From: Nocardia alba NBRC 108234
GTDB lineage: Bacteria; Actinomycetota; Actinomycetes; Mycobacteriales; Mycobacteriaceae
Length of the DNA: 55,887 nt
NCBI RefSeq assembly: GCF_001612665.1
Contig: NZ_BDAX01000037.1
Coordinates: forward strand, 1 to 55,887
Reading direction: 5' to 3'
A program made the translations under genes and the position numbers. The notes beneath the pieces are model-generated. The model was not told the origin of the DNA, did not search any database, and saw only the letters and a program-made list of their open reading frames with translations. This document shows, piece after piece, positions 52,939-55,887 of the stretch. Within the stretch, counting starts at the first letter, position 1, and each line of letters begins with the position of its first letter.

Positions 52939-53210
52939 GTGCGCGCCCTTCCTCCGGCCGGGAGCTGAGCTGCCGGCTGGTCGGTTATCGGGCGGCGTCG
53001 CCTGATCCTCGGGTGAGCCACCCACTGATCCGCTGCCGCGTCGGGATGTCGCCATCATCGGCGCGGCACCATTTCCACAGGACAATCGTCACGAGCAGTC
53101 ACTGCCGTCTCAGCGGTTCCCTGCGCATCAGCGGCAACATCACAATTCTGCATGAACGATTCCCCGATGCCACCGAGTTCAGCAACTTTCCAGCATCTAT
53201 TTGCGTACGC
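52939..53210 (-). other. Long GC-rich leader region upstream of the NlpC/P60 gene
   Basis: The 272-nt gap between two minus-strand genes holds no supported coding frame. On the minus strand it contains a segment GGCAGCTCAGCTCC close to the Shine-Dalgarno sequence, and GTGGCTCACCCGAGGATC upstream, which loosely recall conserved ydaO blocks (CAGCTAAC and GGGTGAATC). Agreement is partial and the pseudoknot is not checked, so this is only a candidate structured leader. Confidence 0.25.
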
Positions 53211-53744
53211 TCAGGCGATGAGCGCCATCGCCGCGTCGATGCCCGCGCGCACGGTGTCGTTGTCGCCGACGCCGCCGCTGATGGTGACGCCGTCGCGGGT
53301 GAGCAGCAGGACGCGGGCCGTGCTCTCGGGGGCGCGATGACCGTCGGCGCGCAGATGCTCGGCCATGAGTTCACGAAACCAGGTGCGGTAGTCGTCGACG
53401 ACGCGGCGGACCGGATGTCGCGGGTCGGTGAATTCGACGGCGGCATTGAGAAAGGGACACCCGCGGAAACCGGGGCCACAACTGATGTCGCGGAGCGCGT
53501 CGAAGATCGTGGTGATCGCGGCGAGGCCCTCGCCCGGCACCGATTCCAGCACCTCGCGCTGGCGCGCGTATTCGCGCTGCAAATAGGCGACCACCAGGTC
53601 GTCTTTGCTTTTGAAGTGCCGGTAGAAGGTGGCTTTGGCGATGGCGGCCTCGGCGATGATCCGGTCGATGCCCACCGCGTGGACCCCTTCGGTGTAGAAC
53701 AACCGGGTTGCCGTGTCGAGCAGACGTTCACGAGCCGCACTCAT
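53211..53744 (-). CDS. TetR-family regulator, likely repressor of ohr
   Basis: A 177-residue TetR protein. The HTH is RLLDTATRLFYTEGVHAVGI, then IIAEAAIAKATFYRHFKSKD. The C-terminal domain has ISCGPGFRGCPFLNAAVEF with Cys89 and Cys96, the paired-cysteine block of the LmrA/YxaF-like C-terminal family, which might act as a redox switch. The ATG at 53744 was chosen from the HTH position; an in-frame TTG at 53774 with AAGGGG upstream is an alternative. It is divergent from the ohr gene with two copies of CAGACARGTCTGTCTA between them. Control of both genes is inferred from that arrangement. Confidence 0.88.
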   Translation of the reverse strand: MSAARERLLDTATRLFYTEGVHAVGIDRIIAEAAIAKATFYRHFKSKDDLVVAYLQREYARQREVLESVPGEGLAAITTIFDALRDISCGPGFRGCPFLNAAVEFTDPRHPVRRVVDDYRTWFRELMAEHLRADGHRAPESTARVLLLTRDGVTISGGVGDNDTVRAGIDAAMALIA

Positions 53745-53793
53745 CGCCTGACCTGTGTCCTTTCCGGGAATCAACGCTTCCCCTTGACGATAT

Positions 53794-53843
53794 CAGACAG
53801 GTCTGTCTACTCTGGATCGCAAGCGAACAGACAAGTCTGTCTA
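53794..53843. promoter_or_regulatory. Twin operators between tetR and ohr
   Basis: CAGACAGGTCTGTCTA (53794-53809) and CAGACAAGTCTGTCTA (53828-53843) differ at one base. Each is a near-palindrome built on AGACA/TGTCT. They lie in the 109-nt divergent region, 34 nt apart start to start. The second ends immediately before the ohr Shine-Dalgarno sequence (AGGAGG), so a bound repressor would block ohr. Confidence 0.72.
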
Positions 53844-53853
53844 GGAGGACACC

Positions 53854-54267
53854 ATGGCACCGATGTACACCGCAGTAGCCACCTCGGTCGGCCGCGACGG
53901 CCGTTCCTACAGCGACGACGGCGTGCTCGATCTGACGCTCGCCCGTCCCAAGGCGATGGGCGGCGACGGCGCGGGCACCAACCCGGAGCAGCTCTTCGCG
54001 GCGGGCTATTCGGCGTGTTTCGCCAGCGCGCTGCAGTTGGTCGCCCAGCGGATGAAGCTGGACGCCGATGACGCGTCGGTGACCGCCGAGGTCGGGCTGA
54101 ACGCGCTGGAGGGTGGCCGGTTCGGACTCTCGGTCGTGCTGCGCGTGGAACTGCCCGAGCACCTGCACAACGAGCAGGGCCGCCAGCTCATCGAAGCGAC
54201 CCACCAGGTCTGCCCGTATTCCAACGCCACCCGCGGCAACATCCCCGTGGAACTGGTTGTCGAGTAA
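53854..54267 (+). CDS. ohr: Organic hydroperoxide resistance protein Ohr
   Basis: A 137-residue Ohr/OsmC-fold thiol peroxidase that reduces organic hydroperoxides such as fatty-acid peroxides, usually with lipoylated partners. The two catalytic cysteines are Cys55 in GYSACFASAL and Cys120 in VCPYSNATRGN, the Ohr (not OsmC) signature. The ATG follows AGGAGG with 5 nt spacing. Ohr is usually controlled by the MarR-type OhrR, but here the neighbour is a divergent TetR with two cysteines and twin operators. A strong terminator follows, shared with ileS. Confidence 0.94.
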   Translation: MAPMYTAVATSVGRDGRSYSDDGVLDLTLARPKAMGGDGAGTNPEQLFAAGYSACFASALQLVAQRMKLDADDASVTAEVGLNALEGGRFGLSVVLRVELPEHLHNEQGRQLIEATHQVCPYSNATRGNIPVELVVE

Positions 54268-54277
54268 CCGAATTCAC

Positions 54278-54316
54278 GCGAAAAGGGCGGGACCTGCTAG
54301 GTCCCGCCCTTTTCGC
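54278..54316. terminator. Bidirectional terminator between ohr and ileS
   Basis: Perfect 17-bp arms GCGAAAAGGGCGGGACC and GGTCCCGCCCTTTTCGC around loop TGCTA. The AAAA/TTTT ends give a U-tract in both directions. Confidence 0.9.
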
Positions 54317-54328
54317 TGTCCGGAGGTA

Positions 54329-55887
54329 CTAGGCCTTCGTGACCGACACCTTCACGCCGCCCGTGATCTCGGCGGCATCGGCCCCGGCGTCACCGAAAGT
54401 CAGTGCGGTGGCGAGGATCTCCCCGGCGATCAGGTCGCGGTGGGTCGCGGCCCACTCCGCCCGCTCGGCGGGCACATCCAGCACCACACTGATCCGGTCG
54501 GACACCTCGAGCCCCTGGGACTTGCGGGTCTCCTGCAGGTCGCGGATCAGGTCGCGGGCCCAGCCCTCGGCCTCCAGCTCCTCGGTGACCACCGAGTTCA
54601 GCACCACCAGGCCCGCGTTGCCGGGCAGCGCGGCGGTGGACTCGGGTTCGGCGGCCACCAGGCGCTGGGTGTACTCCTCGGGCAGCAGGGTGATCCCGGC
54701 GGCGGTGACGACACCGTCGGCGGACTCGCTCCACTCCCCCGCCTTGACTGCCTTGATCACCGTCTGGACCTGCTTGCCGATGCGCGGACCGGCCGCGCGC
54801 GCGTTCACGACCAGCTCGAACCGGCCGTGCGCGGAGACATCGGTGGTCAGGTCGACTTTCTTGACGTTGACCTCGTCGGCGATCAGCTCGGTGAACGCCG
54901 CGAGCCGCTCGGCATCGGCCGCCGCGATGGTGACCTCGGCCAGCGGCAACCGCACCCGCAGGTTCTGCGCCTTGCGCAGACTCAGCACCGTCGAGCACAC
55001 GACCCGCACCTCGTCCATGGCGGCGACGAGTTCGGGATCGTGCGGCAACTCGGTCTCGGTCGGCCAGTCGGTGAGGTGCACCGAGCGTTCGCCGGTGAGC
55101 CCACGCCAGATCACCTCCGTGATCAGCGGCAGCAGCGGCGCGGCGAGACGGGTGAGGACTTCCAGCACGGTGTGCAGGGTGTCGACCGCATCGCGATCCT
55201 CGGACCAGAACCGCGAACGCGACCGGCGCACATACCAATTGGTGAGCGCGTCGGCGAACCCGCGCAGCTCGTCCGCGGCGCCGGCGATGTCGTAGGTTTC
55301 CAGTGCGTCGGTGACCAGATCGCGGGTGACCGCGAGCTTGGCGAGGATGTAGCGATCGAGCACGTTCGGCGAATCCGTGCGCCACACACCGGGCTTCGAG
55401 GCGTAGAGCTGCAGGAAGGTCCACGCGTTCCACAGCGGCCGCATCGCGTGGCTCACGCCCTCGCGGATGCCACGCTCGGTGACGATGAGGTTGCCACCAC
55501 GCAGGATGGGCGAGCTCATCAGGAACCAGCGCATGGCGTCGGAGCCGTCGCGGTCGAACACCTCGTTGACGTCGGGATAGTTGCCCTTCGACTTCGACAT
55601 CTTCAGACCGTCGTCACCGAGCACGATGCCGTGCGCGGCCACGGTCTTGAAAGCCGGCGCGTCGAACAGTGCGGTCGAGAGCACGTGCAGCGTGTAGAAC
55701 CAGCCGCGGGTCTGCCCGTTGTACTCGACGATGAAATCGCCGGGGAAGTGACTGTCGAACCACTCCTTGTTCTCGAACGGATAGTGCACCTGGGCGTAGG
55801 GCATCGAGCCCGACTCGAACCAGCAGTCGAGCACCTCGGGAACCCGGCGCATGGTCGAATTCCCGGTCGGGTCATCGGGGTTGGCGC
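54329..55887 (-). CDS. ileS: Isoleucyl-tRNA synthetase, C-terminal part (partial at window edge)
   Basis: Class I aminoacyl-tRNA synthetase that charges tRNA-Ile. Only the last ~519 codons are inside the window; the 5' end lies beyond 55887. The frame reads through the edge (ANPDDPTGNSTM before MRRVPEVLD). Visible are VLDCWFESGSMPYAQVHYPF, YNGQTRGWFYTL, the ATP-binding signature KMSKSKGN, the anticodon-binding helical domain (about LVTDALETYDIAGA onward) and a long C-terminal domain ending KVSVTKA, typical of the large actinobacterial/eukaryote-like form. M. tuberculosis has ileS beside dinX, and here four genes separate them. Confidence 0.95.
   Translation of the reverse strand, partial: ANPDDPTGNSTMRRVPEVLDCWFESGSMPYAQVHYPFENKEWFDSHFPGDFIVEYNGQTRGWFYTLHVLSTALFDAPAFKTVAAHGIVLGDDGLKMSKSKGNYPDVNEVFDRDGSDAMRWFLMSSPILRGGNLIVTERGIREGVSHAMRPLWNAWTFLQLYASKPGVWRTDSPNVLDRYILAKLAVTRDLVTDALETYDIAGAADELRGFADALTNWYVRRSRSRFWSEDRDAVDTLHTVLEVLTRLAAPLLPLITEVIWRGLTGERSVHLTDWPTETELPHDPELVAAMDEVRVVCSTVLSLRKAQNLRVRLPLAEVTIAAADAERLAAFTELIADEVNVKKVDLTTDVSAHGRFELVVNARAAGPRIGKQVQTVIKAVKAGEWSESADGVVTAAGITLLPEEYTQRLVAAEPESTAALPGNAGLVVLNSVVTEELEAEGWARDLIRDLQETRKSQGLEVSDRISVVLDVPAERAEWAATHRDLIAGEILATALTFGDAGADAAEITGGVKVSVTKA

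Overview
This is high-GC actinobacterial chromosome from a mycolic-acid bacterium of the Mycobacteriales, most likely Nocardia or a close relative. The evidence is an Emb-type arabinosyltransferase, an MTB12-like lipoprotein, F420/deazaflavin enzymes, a long-form IlvA and DnaE1, KstR-type operators, frequent GTG/TTG starts, and many promoters whose -10 box (TANNNT) sits 6-8 nt before the start codon (leaderless mRNAs). From memory, gene content matches, in inverted orientation, the M. tuberculosis stretch from ileS (Rv1536) to bioD (Rv1570): ileS, dinX, lspA, the pseudouridine synthase, dnaE1, a Ddn-family gene, ilvA, treZ, treY, treX, bioA, bioF and bioD. Accessory blocks are inserted between them.

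Layout. 1-3.4 kb: biotin operon bioA-bioF-bioD on the minus strand, with two BioQ-type operators. 3.6-8.1 kb: treX-treY, which make trehalose from glycogen. 8.2-12.2 kb: a small membrane protein, a SnoaL-like protein, a large LuxR/LAL ATPase regulator and another small membrane protein. 12.2-17.2 kb: Ddn-like reductase, ilvA, a class-C beta-lactamase-like hydrolase, and treZ, which is separated from treXY. 17.2-21.2 kb: a GT-C-like membrane protein, then a TetR/MFS-efflux pair sharing an operator. 21.2-24.8 kb: dnaE1.

24.9-33.9 kb is a coherent acetate/monocarboxylate block. It holds a LytS-type kinase, a LytTR regulator, a two-TM protein, an SSS symporter with an extra extracytoplasmic domain, a DUF485 protein plus a second SSS symporter (ActP/MctC type), acetyl-CoA synthetase and a Lon-N-domain protein. 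It reads as sense, import, activate.

33.9-38.8 kb: a quinone-oxidoreductase-like MDR enzyme, a Tat-lipoprotein Rieske protein, a VOC protein, an F420/LLM oxidoreductase behind three KstR-like boxes, and two coupled lipoproteins. 38.8-41.6 kb: lspA, two tandemly duplicated 26-codon mini-ORFs each joined by ATGA overlaps, the pseudouridine synthase, a single-TM protein, and a small gene behind a leaderless leader ORF. 41.7-46.1 kb: the CtpE-type P-ATPase and RarD divergent from a 34-bp double leaderless promoter, and an ADP-ribosylglycohydrolase. 46.2-55.9 kb: a stand-alone Emb arabinosyltransferase, an MTB12-like lipoprotein, dinX, galU, an NlpC/P60 hydrolase, a TetR/Ohr pair, and the 3' part of ileS, cut by the window edge.

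No rRNA, tRNA, CRISPR array, insertion sequence or phage gene was recognised, and no gene-free stretch exceeds about 300 bases. The most unusual item is the pair of duplicated, translationally coupled mini-ORFs between lspA and rluD. Next are the KstR-like operator array, the leader-ORF arrangement at 41.6 kb and the TetR-controlled ohr.
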